Below are positions 25,578 to 35,034 of a DNA stretch of 60,510 nucleotides, piece after piece. The DNA is from Thiomicrorhabdus sp965602805 (GTDB taxonomy: Bacteria > Pseudomonadota > Gammaproteobacteria > Thiomicrospirales > Thiomicrospiraceae). Below the pieces are notes generated by a model, which saw only the letters and a list, made by a program, of their open reading frames with translations, was not told the origin of the DNA and searched no databases. The position numbers and the translations under genes are program-made. The stretch spans positions 1 through 60,510 of the forward strand of contig CBFCZK010000014.1 of NCBI GenBank assembly GCA_965602805.1, read 5' to 3'. Each line of letters starts with the position of its first letter. The stretch's first letter is position 1.

Positions 25578-27512
25578 CTATGGTGCGCTGTAGTGGTAGC
25601 CTTGGTGGTAATCAATGCCAATAGTGTCTAAGACTTCAACAATCTCTTGGTTTTCAACAAACTCGGCGACGGTTTCCAACTCCATTAACTTGGCTATCTT
25701 TTGCATGGCAATCACCATCTCCTTTTTAACGGGATCATTTGCAATATCCTTAATAAAACTACCGTCAATCTTTAGATAATTCAACGGTAATTTATACAGG
25801 TAATCAAAAGAGGCCATGCCGGTTCCAAAGTCATCCAAAGAAAACTTACAGCCTTTATCACGTAGCAACTCAATAAAACTGACCGCGTGGTCTAAGTTTG
25901 AAAGCGCACTGGTTTCTGTGACTTCGAAACAGAGTTTACTGAATGGAATTTCGGCGCTTTCAATAATCTCAATGATTTTCCGGGCATTCTTCATTGAACT
26001 TAGGGTTATGCCGGATAGATTGATGGCAATGTGTTTAACCTGTTGTAGAAACTCAGGGTTATCTTTTAGATGCTGCACGACTTTTCTAACCATATAGAAA
26101 TCGATATCAGGCGCCAGGTTAAAGCGTTCGGCCGGTTCAATAAAATGGAAGGGAGAGATAATGGTTTCGCCTTCCTTAAGGCGGATTAAGGCTTCATAAG
26201 ACGCACTTGTATCCATGTTCGATTGAGCTGGATTGATGGGTTGTAAGTAGACCACAAAAGCTTCCGTCTGCAGCGCATTTTGAATACGATGAAACCAGTT
26301 GAGTACATTTTTTTCAGAGGTAATCTCTTCACTGTTTATCCAAAAGGTAGAAATTCTACCGATTCCACGATTTTTTGCATAGGTGCAAGCGGTATCCGCT
26401 GCGGACAGTAGGGCTTCATTGTCTGTGTAGCTATTGTCAAATAGAACGCCACCGATAGTGACATTCACTTTTAAGGTCCGGTTTAAATATTCAAATTGGA
26501 AGTTATGAATATACTGTTGGAATTTCAGTAGGATCTCTTTTAGCTCTTCTTTATGGGTCTCTTCAATAAGCAAAGCAAACTCATCACCGCTTAACCGCGC
26601 TAAATAACTCGTTTTGTCTCCGAGTATGTCTTCCTTGCACTGATTGAGGTGAATTGCCAGATCAATGAGTAGCTGATCACCGATTGAATGGCCGTAGGTG
26701 TCGTTGATGATTTTGAACTGATCTAAGTTAAAGTAGCAAAGCGCAAATACACGATTGGCATCATAAGGCTCTACCACGAAACGCTCTAATAATTTTTGTG
26801 AGATAAAGTATCGATTATTGAGTTCGGTTAAGGTGTCGTGAATAACCTGGTGCTGGAGCGCAGTAGTGAGTGTGTTGGTATTGTTAATTAGCTCATTAAA
26901 ATGTTGATAGGCTTGGCCAATTTCATCGTGGCTGTTTTCCGGCAAGCGGATTGAAAAATCATGTGTGGTTGCGGTGGCTTGCAACGCTTGATTGAGTTGT
27001 AACAGACGCCTAGTAAGGTAACGTTCTACAAAGAGCGCGAATAGCAGGGTTACGACTAGAATAATGAAAAACAGCTTCCCTAAAAAAACGTCTAGTTTTG
27101 TTAGGGAGTCAGTGATTAAGTTTTCCGAGAAATAGAGTTTAAAGTGTCCAAACTTTTCACCATAGTAAATGACTGGTACATCCCGCGGAACTAAAAGATT
27201 GTCATAGGCATGATCATGCTTTGGATTTAGAAAGTTTAAGACGTTTTTATCGTTTTTATCAAACAGTTGTATGTGCGCCAAGTTGTCGACGGTTTGAATT
27301 TTTTGAATGATATCTGAAGCGGCATCGGGCGAATTTAATAATAGCAACTTAAGGAGGTCTTGAGAGACCAAAGCGGTAATGGCATTGGCTTGCTGACTGA
27401 TGGTTTCAGCGAGCAATGTTTTTTGTTTGTCTAAAAGTAAGTACGCCACCGTACCGTTGGTCAAAACCAACAGTAAAGCCAAAATTAGATTAAGTTTAAA
27501 GCGTAACGTCAT
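25578..27512 (-). CDS. Membrane GGDEF-EAL diguanylate cyclase/phosphodiesterase
   Basis: c-di-GMP turnover enzyme. Seen: an N-terminal membrane helix, a periplasmic sensor region to about residue 150, a second helix, a HAMP-like segment, a GGDEF domain carrying the variant ARLSGDEF and an EAL domain with YEALIRL, LSGITLSS, the DDFGTG motif and FVENQEIVE. Both catalytic sets look largely intact (SGDEF variants can be active). Starts 8 nt after the interrupted rhodanese gene, so they are probably one transcript. It could feed c-di-GMP signals to MshE; that link is inference. Confidence 0.9.
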   Translation of the reverse strand: MTLRFKLNLILALLLVLTNGTVAYLLLDKQKTLLAETISQQANAITALVSQDLLKLLLLNSPDAASDIIQKIQTVDNLAHIQLFDKNDKNVLNFLNPKHDHAYDNLLVPRDVPVIYYGEKFGHFKLYFSENLITDSLTKLDVFLGKLFFIILVVTLLFALFVERYLTRRLLQLNQALQATATTHDFSIRLPENSHDEIGQAYQHFNELINNTNTLTTALQHQVIHDTLTELNNRYFISQKLLERFVVEPYDANRVFALCYFNLDQFKIINDTYGHSIGDQLLIDLAIHLNQCKEDILGDKTSYLARLSGDEFALLIEETHKEELKEILLKFQQYIHNFQFEYLNRTLKVNVTIGGVLFDNSYTDNEALLSAADTACTYAKNRGIGRISTFWINSEEITSEKNVLNWFHRIQNALQTEAFVVYLQPINPAQSNMDTSASYEALIRLKEGETIISPFHFIEPAERFNLAPDIDFYMVRKVVQHLKDNPEFLQQVKHIAINLSGITLSSMKNARKIIEIIESAEIPFSKLCFEVTETSALSNLDHAVSFIELLRDKGCKFSLDDFGTGMASFDYLYKLPLNYLKIDGSFIKDIANDPVKKEMVIAMQKIAKLMELETVAEFVENQEIVEVLDTIGIDYHQGYHYSAP

Positions 27513-27520
27513 TTACAGTC

Positions 27521-28492
27521 TCATTTTGAATCTGGTTTGTAGGGGGAAGTAATCGGTAAACTTTTGTCTGAACTCCATTCAAACCAAGAACCATCGTAAA
27601 GTGCGGCTTCCCTGCCTAATAATTTTAATCCAAAGTATAAAACGGAAGACTCTCTACCACCATTGCAGTAAAGAATGACTTGTTTGTCTTGCGGGATACT
27701 TTTCAACTGCTCTTGCAGTTTTTCCCGTGATAAATATTGAAAATAACTCTCTTCCGTTGGTGGGTTATCAGAAGGTTCCACTAGTTGTTTCCAAGGAAAG
27801 TTAGAGGCGGTTGGGATATGTCCAAATTGATCAGTTTTAGATATCTTGCCTTGGTATTCCTCGGCAGGGCGCGCATCAACGATATAAGTATATTTTTGTT
27901 TGGTTGCCATTAACGTTTTGAATTTACTTGCAAACTTACTGGGATGGATTGCCACTTGATAAGTCGATGTCGGCAAGGTGACAATTTCAGTCTCTGTTTT
28001 CCTGCCGTGTTTTTGCCAGGCGCGCAAACCACCATTTAAAACCGATAATTGTTCATGGCCATAAAAATCAAATGACCAGTAAATACGCGTTGAATCTAAA
28101 ACCGTTTTATCACTGTATAAGACCAAGTGGTCATCTAACTGAATCCCCTTTTTTTCCATCAACTCTTGAAAGTTTAAAGGGGTGAGTAGAAAGCCTTTGA
28201 CTTGATTAATTGCGCGATTAAATTTGTCGAAGGGGACGTTAATCGCGCCAGGAATGTGGCCGCCCTGATAAGCGGCTGGCGAGCGTAAATCAATTACAAC
28301 TAACTCTTCTGGTTGTTTTATCAGTGTGTTTTGTAATCATTGACTGTCAACTAAAATAGGCGGGGTTGGGGAGTTCTCGGCGCTGGTAGCGGAAAAAGTG
28401 CTCAAGGAGAGCAAAGCTCCCATCAGCAAGGTGCTCAAGATACTTAATCTCTTGATGCGAAATGCATTAGATAAGCTAAGTTGGGTTGTCAT
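27521..28492 (-). pseudogene. Periplasmic two-domain rhodanese interrupted by in-frame TGA
   Basis: Reading from an ATG at 28492 (28501 also possible) gives a signal peptide (LSTLLMGALLSLSTFSATSA), then ILVDSQ, a TGA at 28339-28337, and then in the same frame LQNTLIKQPEELVVIDLRSP and the full remainder of a two-domain thiosulfate/mercaptopyruvate sulfurtransferase, with CNGGRESSVLY as the active-site Cys loop of the second domain. In homologues the TGA position is usually Trp (as in the common TQWLA pattern), so a TGG to TGA change is the simplest explanation. An internal ATG at 28162 would give only the second part without signal peptide. Other genes here use TGA as a stop, so recoding to Trp is unlikely. 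Confidence 0.82.
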
Positions 28493-28624
28493 TAAGGCCA
28501 TAGAGAATTCACATTTAATAAGACTTAGTACTGATGCTACCAGAAATGGTCTTAACGCAGCAGAAAAAACGTTAAGAATTATTTTGTCTTAAGATAATAA
28601 AGTCTTATAGCGTGGATTTAGGAT

Positions 28625-28693
28625 GGCATTTTAGGGAGGTAGAGTTTTAGGTTAGTGTTTTAGCTTGGCGTTTTAGATTGGCGTTTTATAGGG
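28625..28693. repeat. Short degenerate tandem repeat, GGCGTTTTAG unit
   Basis: Five related 10-mers (GGCATTTTAG, AGAGTTTTAG, AGTGTTTTAG, GGCGTTTTAG, GGCGTTTTAT) start at 28625, 28641, 28654, 28667 and 28680; the last four have a 13-bp period. The array runs into the 3' end of epmB. A 14-bp piece of it, GGCGTTTTATAGGG at 28680-28693, recurs at 29682-29695 at the other end of epmB. Confidence 0.65.
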
Positions 28694-29701
28694 TTGCCCC
28701 TCAATCTCTCTAACTAATTTAGGCATTAGGTAACCTGGCAGGTGTTGGCGCATTTTCTCATGCAATTGAATTGCCCGTAAATCAGAGACTTCAAAGTGAC
28801 CCGCGCCTTGTACCTTGTCAAGTTGGTGAAGGTAGTAGGGCAATATACCTTGATTAAAAAGCGCGTGACTTAAGTCGATTAAAGCTTCGCTGTTGTCATT
28901 CACTTCTTTTAATAAAACCGTTTGATTGAGTAAATGAAAGCCAACCGTTCGATATTGCTGAAAGAGTTTAGCTGTCTTATCACTGAGTTCATTGGCATGA
29001 TTACAATGCACCACTAACACCTTATTTAAACGACTCTGTTTAGCCCATTCCAGCAATCGTTTATTAGGCGCTTTACTTGGCGCGACCACAGGAGTTCTTG
29101 AATGAATTCTCAGAGTTCTAATGTGTGGAATGGCTTCAATTTTTTCAATTAGATTCACCAGAGCGCTTTCTGACAAACTCATTGGATCACCGCCACTTAA
29201 AATGACTTCATGAATACTCTTATCTGTCGCAATCAACTCTAAGGCTTTATGCCAATGGCGTTGATTAATCTGCTGTTCATAAGGGAAGTGGCGGCGAAAG
29301 CAGTAACGACAGTGGATATCGCATTTAGGGCTGGCAATCAGCAGTACTCGGCCATGGTACTTATGAATCAAGCTGGGGGTGGGGTTATTGTTTAAATCAC
29401 CGACAGGATCCAGGCTAAAGCCTTCAAGTTGCTTCGTTTCAGATAACACGGGTAATATTTGCTTTAGTAACGGGTCTAAAGGATTTCCGACTTCAATCTG
29501 AGCTAAAAAATCCGCAGGGATTTTCAGCGGGAATTCGCTCTGAGTCAGAACCTTATTTGCTAAAGGATTGATTTGCAGTGTTTGACACAAATCATTAACG
29601 GAGCTGTTATTTGCGGATTTACTAGCAGGTTTATTGGCTTGAGTGATTGTTTGAGGCATAGTTGGATGTTTGTCATTGCTGGGCGTTTTATAGGGATTCA
29701 A
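28673..29701 (-). CDS. epmB: EF-P beta-lysylation protein EpmB (lysine 2,3-aminomutase-like)
   Basis: Radical SAM, PLP-dependent aminomutase converting (S)-alpha-lysine to (R)-beta-lysine for EF-P modification. Seen: the radical SAM cluster CDIHCRYCFRRHFPY (Cys-x3-Cys-x2-Cys), GGDPMSLS, RIHSRTPVV and a C-terminal VQGAGHFEV with PGYLMPKLVREIEG. Length and the missing C-terminal extension of clostridial KamA agree with EpmB. The longest frame starts with TTG at 29701; an ATG at 29659 is an equally plausible start. Divergent from efp, with an 83-bp shared promoter region. Confidence 0.93.
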   Translation of the reverse strand: MNPYKTPSNDKHPTMPQTITQANKPASKSANNSSVNDLCQTLQINPLANKVLTQSEFPLKIPADFLAQIEVGNPLDPLLKQILPVLSETKQLEGFSLDPVGDLNNNPTPSLIHKYHGRVLLIASPKCDIHCRYCFRRHFPYEQQINQRHWHKALELIATDKSIHEVILSGGDPMSLSESALVNLIEKIEAIPHIRTLRIHSRTPVVAPSKAPNKRLLEWAKQSRLNKVLVVHCNHANELSDKTAKLFQQYRTVGFHLLNQTVLLKEVNDNSEALIDLSHALFNQGILPYYLHQLDKVQGAGHFEVSDLRAIQLHEKMRQHLPGYLMPKLVREIEGQPYKTPI

Positions 29702-29784
29702 AATACACCGCTGTAAATGTTTAAAGTTTACGTTAGAATACCCGAATTAATTTTATATTCTATGACAAGTATTCGGGTAAAGAT

Positions 29785-30351
29785 ATGGCAACGTACAGCA
29801 CAACTGAGTTTAAAGGTGGTTTAAAATTTTTAATGGACGGGCAACCTTGTTCGATTGTTGAAAATACACAAGTTTCTCCAGGTAAAGGTCAGGCATTTAA
29901 CCGTGTTAAATACCGTAACCTTATTACCGGTAAGTTGGTGGAAAAAACGTTTAAGTCGGGTGAGAAAGTAGACGCTGCGGATGTGGTTGAAACTACATTA
30001 CAGTATTTATATACCGATGGTGATTTTTGGCATTTTATGGATGCCGAGTCTTTTGAGCAATTTCAAGCAATGGAATCTGCGGTTGCAGACGTTATGAAAT
30101 GGTTGGTTGAGCAAGATGAGTGTATGGTGACTCTGTTTAACGGTCAGCCAATTTCTGTGACGCCACCGAAACAAATCACGTTAGAAGTGACGGATACCGA
30201 TCCCGGTCTAAAAGGCGATTCAGCCGGTTCTGGTGGTAAGCCTGCTACGCTATCAACAGGGGCTGTGGTTCAGGTGCCTTTATTTGTTCAAATTGGCGAA
30301 ATGGTCGTTGTGAACACCGAAAAGGGTGAGTACATCTCACGTGCTAAGTAA
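29785..30351 (+). CDS. efp: Elongation factor P
   Basis: Translation factor that relieves ribosome stalling at polyproline. Seen: three-domain EF-P of 188 aa with the modified-lysine loop SPGKGQAF, Lys at residue 34, as expected for beta-lysylation by EpmA/EpmB, and the signature TDGDFWHFMDAESFEQF. GTAAAG precedes the ATG. It lies between epmB and epmA, which strongly supports the lysylation route rather than rhamnosylation (which uses Arg). Confidence 0.98.
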   Translation: MATYSTTEFKGGLKFLMDGQPCSIVENTQVSPGKGQAFNRVKYRNLITGKLVEKTFKSGEKVDAADVVETTLQYLYTDGDFWHFMDAESFEQFQAMESAVADVMKWLVEQDECMVTLFNGQPISVTPPKQITLEVTDTDPGLKGDSAGSGGKPATLSTGAVVQVPLFVQIGEMVVVNTEKGEYISRAK

Positions 30352-30396
30352 CTGCTTTAGCCTCATTGTTGGCTTGGAACGAGAGTCTTTGAAGTG

Positions 30397-31380
30397 ATGA
30401 CTTCGGGCTCAAAACGTTCCATGCTAATCAAACGCTCGCAACTGCTTCAACAGTTGCGGGCGTTTTTTTATGCCGAATCGGTAATCGAGGTCGATACTCC
30501 GATGCTGTCTGCCGGTGGCGTGCCGGATGTGCATCTATCGGCTCTGAGTACCTTAGTTCAAGTTCCTGGCGAAGGCAATCCCCAGACCTTTTATCTACCA
30601 ACGTCACCTGAGTATCCGATGAAACGACTACTGTGTGAAGGTAGTGGTGATATTTTTTATCTGGGTAAAGTGTTCCGCGACGGTGATCTGAGTCCAAGAC
30701 ATCAGGTCGAATTTATGATGCTGGAGTGGTATCGCCTCGATTTTTCGATGTTTGAATTAATGCATGAAGTCGCCACTTTAATTAACGGCATCTTAAATCA
30801 GCCTTTAAAAATAGAACGCCTCAGTTATCAACAAGCTTTTGCCAAGTATGCAGGGATTGATGACATATTGACGGCTTCGGCAGAAAGCTGCCAGGCCTGC
30901 CTGAAGCAACATGGAGTTCCAGAAATTGTTGGTGTGGAGGTCGATGATAAGGCTTTGTGGGAACAGTTAGTACTCACCGAAGTGATAGAGTCTCAACTAG
31001 GTGTTCAAGACGGACAACCAGCAATGACGTTGTTGTATCACTTTCCTGCCAGCCAAGCGGCATTGGCGCAACTGTCGGCAGATAATCCTTTGGTGGCAGA
31101 GCGTTTTGAAGTATTTGTAAATGGCATGGAGTTGGCGAATGGCTATCATGAATTGGCTGAAGCCGACTTGTATCAAGCGCGTTTTAATGACGCTTTAAAA
31201 GAACGTCAGCAATTGGGATTTACCCCTGTACCTTTAGATGAACAGCTATTGAGCACTTTAAAAACCCACCCCTTACCCGATTGCAGTGGCGTGGCTTTAG
31301 GCGTTGACCGTTTGTTTGCTCTGCAGCAAGGGTTTGAAGATATTCGTCAGGGTATCGCTTTTGGGATTAAGGATTGTTAA
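30397..31380 (+). CDS. epmA: EF-P lysine ligase EpmA (GenX/PoxA)
   Basis: Truncated class II lysyl-tRNA synthetase paralogue that attaches beta-lysine to EF-P. Seen: class II motifs TSPEYPMKRLL, VEFMMLEWYR and GVALGVDRLFAL, and VFVNGMELANGYHEL; no anticodon-binding N-terminal domain; 327 aa, as in Escherichia coli. ATG at 30397 chosen over the GTG at 30394. It follows efp by 45 nt. A weak palindrome copy (core CCAGGCCTG) lies at 30890-30901. Confidence 0.95.
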   Translation: MTSGSKRSMLIKRSQLLQQLRAFFYAESVIEVDTPMLSAGGVPDVHLSALSTLVQVPGEGNPQTFYLPTSPEYPMKRLLCEGSGDIFYLGKVFRDGDLSPRHQVEFMMLEWYRLDFSMFELMHEVATLINGILNQPLKIERLSYQQAFAKYAGIDDILTASAESCQACLKQHGVPEIVGVEVDDKALWEQLVLTEVIESQLGVQDGQPAMTLLYHFPASQAALAQLSADNPLVAERFEVFVNGMELANGYHELAEADLYQARFNDALKERQQLGFTPVPLDEQLLSTLKTHPLPDCSGVALGVDRLFALQQGFEDIRQGIAFGIKDC

Positions 31381-31474
31381 AAATCTATTGTGTGCGGAAT
31401 AACTCGGATTTGCCTGTTTTATCATCTTATATAGCCTTTCCTCACTTAAATGATTTTTCTGCATTTTCTAAAAC

Positions 31475-31488
31475 GACCAGGCCTGGTC
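31475..31488. repeat. ACCAGGCCTGGT palindrome, copy 6 (exact, 14-bp extended)
   Basis: GACCAGGCCTGGTC in the 277-bp gap between epmA and sspA. The rest of the gap (31381-31657) contains the sspA promoter region but no gene; a TTGACA at 31563 and TATACT at 31576 are too close together to form one promoter. Confidence 0.9.
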
Positions 31489-31657
31489 AAGCGTTTGCCA
31501 CAAAATCTCCTTAGTGTTTCAGTGTACAAAACGCTTCGTCATTCTTCGTAAAATTACGGGTCTTGACAAGGGGTGTATACTACTAAAAGTGTTTTGTTTT
31601 TTAAAACAATGAGTGCTTTATTTGAAGTTCTCTATCCCCCATATATAGGAGTTGTTC

Positions 31658-32296
31658 ATGTCTGAAATTCCAGTTACCAAGCGTTCGGTCATTGTTTTGT
31701 TTTCTGATTCTAAAAGCCCTAGCTCACACCGTGTGCGCCTAGTTGCAAAAGAGAAAGATATCCCAATTGAAATCATTGAAGTGGATGTCGACAATATGCC
31801 AGAAGACTTACTTGAGTTGAATCCTTATGGTACTTTGCCAACTCTAGTGGACCGAGAGTTAGTATTATATGACCCTCAAGTCATTATCGAATATTTGGAT
31901 GAGCGTTTCCCGCACCCACCATTAATGGCGGTTGATCCTATTTCTAAAGCACGTTCACGTCAGATGTTGCGTCAAATTGAAACGGAATGGTATCCATTAG
32001 TTGAGACGATTGCTAACAGTGATGTTGACGAAGATGTAAAGGTGGCTCGTAGAAACTTACAAGAGCGCCTTGTTCAACTGATTCCAGTATTTGATCATCA
32101 GCCATATTTTATGAATGATGACTACTCTTTAGTCGATATTAGCATGGCTGTTTTACTCTGGCGTTTACCTTCTTTAGGGATTGAACTGCCTAAATCTGCT
32201 AAACCTATCGTGGATTACGCTGAAAAAGTCTTAGGCCGTGAAATGTTCGGTGAAAGTTTGTCAGACGATGAAATCGACATGCGAGACGTGGTTTAA
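31658..32296 (+). CDS. sspA: Stringent starvation protein A
   Basis: Glutathione-S-transferase-fold protein that binds RNA polymerase and supports stress and phage-related transcription. Seen: N-terminal thioredoxin-like domain with SPSSHRVRLVAKEK and NPYGTLPTLVDR, YDPQVIIEYLDERFPHPPL, and a helical C-terminal domain. The start is the ATG at 31658 with AGGAG at 31647-31651, not the TTG six bases upstream. Followed by sspB, the normal order. Confidence 0.95.
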   Translation: MSEIPVTKRSVIVLFSDSKSPSSHRVRLVAKEKDIPIEIIEVDVDNMPEDLLELNPYGTLPTLVDRELVLYDPQVIIEYLDERFPHPPLMAVDPISKARSRQMLRQIETEWYPLVETIANSDVDEDVKVARRNLQERLVQLIPVFDHQPYFMNDDYSLVDISMAVLLWRLPSLGIELPKSAKPIVDYAEKVLGREMFGESLSDDEIDMRDVV

Positions 32297-32337
32297 TTGA
32301 TTTTAATGAACTTCGAACTGCGTAATAGGGTGTTTAG

Positions 32338-32832
32338 ATGATTTCAAACCGTTCTTATATTATTCGTGCGATGTATGACTGGATTGTCGATAATGACTGG
32401 ACTCCGCATGTTCAGGTTGACGCTAACTATCCAGGTGTCGACGTGCCACAAGCTTATGTTCAAGATGGCGTTATCGTTCTGAATGTTACGCCATCAGCGG
32501 TGATGGGGTTGTCGATGGGGAATGATTGGTTCACTTTTAAGGCGCGTTTTGGCGGTATCGAAACGACTTTAGGGTTTCCACCAGAAGCTATTTTGGCCAT
32601 CTTTGCTCGTGAGAATGGGCAAGGCATGCCATTTCCACCTGAGCCTTATCCTGAAGAACTTTTGGGTGGTAAGGAAGAGGTCTTGGAAAGTTCTCCTCGA
32701 CTGTCAGCGGTAGAAAATAAAACGGGTTCAGCTAAGACAGCAGCAAGTTCGTCTTCTGAAACGGCTGGCGCATCAAAGTCAAAAGCCAAGTCAGTTGATA
32801 AAAGTAAGCCTAGTTTGTCAATCGTTAAATAG
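32338..32832 (+). CDS. sspB: ClpXP adaptor SspB
   Basis: Specificity factor that delivers ssrA-tagged proteins to ClpXP. Seen: folded N-terminal domain (residues 1-110) with SYIIRAMYDWIVDN, TPHVQVDANYPGVDVP and VILNVTPSAV-like strands, then a flexible Ser/Ala/Lys-rich tail ending in PSLSIVK, the ClpX-binding peptide type. Length 164 aa is normal. Same transcript as sspA (41-nt gap). Confidence 0.95.
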   Translation: MISNRSYIIRAMYDWIVDNDWTPHVQVDANYPGVDVPQAYVQDGVIVLNVTPSAVMGLSMGNDWFTFKARFGGIETTLGFPPEAILAIFARENGQGMPFPPEPYPEELLGGKEEVLESSPRLSAVENKTGSAKTAASSSSETAGASKSKAKSVDKSKPSLSIVK

Positions 32833-32909
32833 CGGTTACGAAACTTTTAAGACACGATATATTGAACGGCATTAATTTTTCGTTTAACTTGTCAGTTTAA
32901 TGAGGTAGC

Positions 32910-33938
32910 TTAACAAGTTGCCTTAAAGGGTTCGATAATCGCCAGTTCTGGAAAAGCCTGCTTAATCGCAGGCTTTTCTGTTTCTGGGAAAAGCAATTTA
33001 AGATTAGGGCCGGCATCCATTGTGAAGTAGACGGCAACGCCTTGCTCTCTTAACTGCCAAACGCTTTGCATAGCCGCCACTGACTCAGGTTGCCAATAGA
33101 CAATTGGTGGCCATGTCGCCATCATGGTCGCGTGCATCGTTAACGCGTTATGTTCTGCCGTCTGTCCGAGCAATTCGAAGTCTTGTTGTTGAATCGCTTG
33201 TAGGACTTTCGCCATATCTTTTTCAGCTTGTTTTGGCCAGGCCTGGTATAAATCACAGCTGTTCACGGTGTTTTGCATGCCTAATGTCGAGCTAATGGGT
33301 TTCTGTGCAGTATTCACCTTAACCAAGCCAACACACAACCCAGGCCATGTGGTGTCAATCGGCTCTGCGAAACTGTCTAAACCATCTGTTTGCTGACCCT
33401 TATGCCAAATGGAAAATCCTGGAAACAGAGAGCGACTGGCACTGCCACTGCCTAAACGCGCTAGTAATGAGAGTTTTTGATTGGAAAGCTGCCAAGCAAA
33501 CAGGTCATTTAATGCCAAGACCAATGCCGCATAACCTGAGGCTGAAGAGGCTAGGCCTGCTGCTGTCGGTACTGTATTAATGGTATCGACCTCAAAGAAA
33601 GCATCTGATAATCTGAAATGGTTTAAAAAACTGGATAAGCGTTTAGCAAATGGATTAGACGCTTCTAATAATTCACCGTTTAACCTCACAGTATCTTGCG
33701 CCACTTTAGACATCTGAATCGTAGTTTCTGTTCCCAAGCCGGGTAGGCTGATAGAGACGCTACCATTCATTGGTAGATTTAAAACTTCATCACGTTCCCC
33801 CCAGTACTTACTCAGTGCAATATTGACGGGTGCGATTCCTCTGCCACTGTCTTTTACTGCGGTGAGTCTCGGGGAGGTTTCAGAATGGTGTCCAATGACT
33901 TTGTGCACAAATTCTTGTTGTTGACGTTGTTTATCCAT
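32910..33938 (-). CDS. mvaD: Diphosphomevalonate decarboxylase
   Basis: Last mevalonate pathway step: ATP-dependent decarboxylation of mevalonate 5-diphosphate to isopentenyl diphosphate. Seen: GHMP-fold start APVNIALSKYWGERD, ATP loop PTAAGLASSASGYAAL, GSGSASRSLFPGF, and MDAGPNLKLL with the catalytic Asp. Length 342 aa is typical. Last gene of the leftward mevalonate operon. A one-mismatch palindrome copy at 33236-33247 codes Tyr-Gln-Ala-Trp. Confidence 0.95.
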   Translation of the reverse strand: MDKQRQQQEFVHKVIGHHSETSPRLTAVKDSGRGIAPVNIALSKYWGERDEVLNLPMNGSVSISLPGLGTETTIQMSKVAQDTVRLNGELLEASNPFAKRLSSFLNHFRLSDAFFEVDTINTVPTAAGLASSASGYAALVLALNDLFAWQLSNQKLSLLARLGSGSASRSLFPGFSIWHKGQQTDGLDSFAEPIDTTWPGLCVGLVKVNTAQKPISSTLGMQNTVNSCDLYQAWPKQAEKDMAKVLQAIQQQDFELLGQTAEHNALTMHATMMATWPPIVYWQPESVAAMQSVWQLREQGVAVYFTMDAGPNLKLLFPETEKPAIKQAFPELAIIEPFKATC

Positions 33939-34017
33939 TCTGGTCGAGTCCGTTTTTATAATCTATTGTTTGGTCAGTATTGTGGTGTTTTGCAGTGTGT
34001 TAGTTGAAATTTCTGAA

Positions 34018-35034
34018 TTACATAGCTCGGGTTTTAGCACCCTGTCGGGTGATATTAACGCGCAATTGTTGGTAGTTATCCAGGCTGGTTTTACTTGAGT
34101 CTGAACATTGATCTAAAGAGCCTAAACCAATCACGCAATCTCCAAGTCCTGAACCGGATATTTTAGCCGCCTGAATGCTCGGACAGGCCGATAAGGCTTC
34201 GATTAAAAGTGACAAAGTGGCATCATTCACACCCAGTTCAGTCATTAAGTCCTGGTAGGTTTTACAAAGTGTATAAAACTGTGTCAAATCTTGCTGTTGC
34301 AAGGCTTCAAATGCGGATTGAGTGGTTTGCCCCATCTGTTGATAGAGAGCGACTAAAGCGCTTGGTCGATTTTGCCACTGTTTGGCGACGAGGCTTAGAA
34401 CTTCAGCCGTTGGCGTTTTATAGCCGGCATAAATCAACGTAACGGGGAAGTCTTGATTAAGTTGGGTCAGTGATTTAATCTGCAGGGGGTGCTCACTCGA
34501 ACGGGGTTGAAAATAAATAACCCCACCGCTTAAACTCGCCGCCAAGTCGGTGCCAGAACCACGCCCCTGGATTTTTAAGATAATAGAGTGGCCGATTGCA
34601 AACAGTTCAAGTATTGATTTCTGTTGTTCTGTGATTTGGTTTAAACCGTTGAGCATAGCCGCTAACACGGCCGCTGAACTTCCCAGGCCGATGGTCGATG
34701 AAAACTCACTGCGAATACGAACCGTTAGTCCAAAAGGCAAGTGGTTGGCAAATTCGGCAAGTGCGTGACAGACAAATTTCAGTTGCGGATGAATCGCCTG
34801 TTTTTGGGTGAGCAGGCTTTGAATATCAGTGCTGTGATTTGCCAACTCTGAATGAATATGAATTTCCTGGTCGCAACGACTTTGCCAATCTATATAGATG
34901 AACTGATCGAGTGCACAGGCAATCGCAGGGTGGCCGTACACGACACTGTGTTCGCCTAATATCATACTGTTGGCAGGTGCGCTACTTTGCCATTTTGAAT
35001 AGGCTGGAGGTTTCTTATAATGTTCTGCAAGCAT
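34018..35034 (-). CDS. GHMP kinase of the mevalonate pathway, probably phosphomevalonate kinase
   Basis: GHMP kinase with APANSMILGEHSVVYGHPAI at the N-terminus, the ATP loop TIGLGSSAAVLAAM, GRGSGTDLAASLSGGVIYF and C-terminal AAKISGSGLGDCVIGLG. The GSGTDLAAS segment and YAGYKTPTAEVLSLV resemble phosphomevalonate kinases more than mevalonate kinases. It abuts the neighbouring kinase gene exactly. The two kinase assignments could be exchanged; their role as the two ATP-dependent phosphorylations of mevalonate is much more certain. Confidence 0.8.
   Translation of the reverse strand: MLAEHYKKPPAYSKWQSSAPANSMILGEHSVVYGHPAIACALDQFIYIDWQSRCDQEIHIHSELANHSTDIQSLLTQKQAIHPQLKFVCHALAEFANHLPFGLTVRIRSEFSSTIGLGSSAAVLAAMLNGLNQITEQQKSILELFAIGHSIILKIQGRGSGTDLAASLSGGVIYFQPRSSEHPLQIKSLTQLNQDFPVTLIYAGYKTPTAEVLSLVAKQWQNRPSALVALYQQMGQTTQSAFEALQQQDLTQFYTLCKTYQDLMTELGVNDATLSLLIEALSACPSIQAAKISGSGLGDCVIGLGSLDQCSDSSKTSLDNYQQLRVNITRQGAKTRAM

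Noticed and set aside
28337..28339. TGA as selenocysteine codon in the rhodanese
   Set aside because: The position is not the catalytic Cys but one where Trp is usual; no SECIS-like hairpin was noted.
28398..28592. 64-codon plus-strand ORF upstream of epmB
   Set aside because: It is antisense to the signal-peptide region of the interrupted rhodanese gene.
31563..31581. TTGACA and TATACT as the sspA promoter
   Set aside because: Only 7 nt separate them, too short for a sigma-70 promoter; either could belong to a promoter with a weaker partner.
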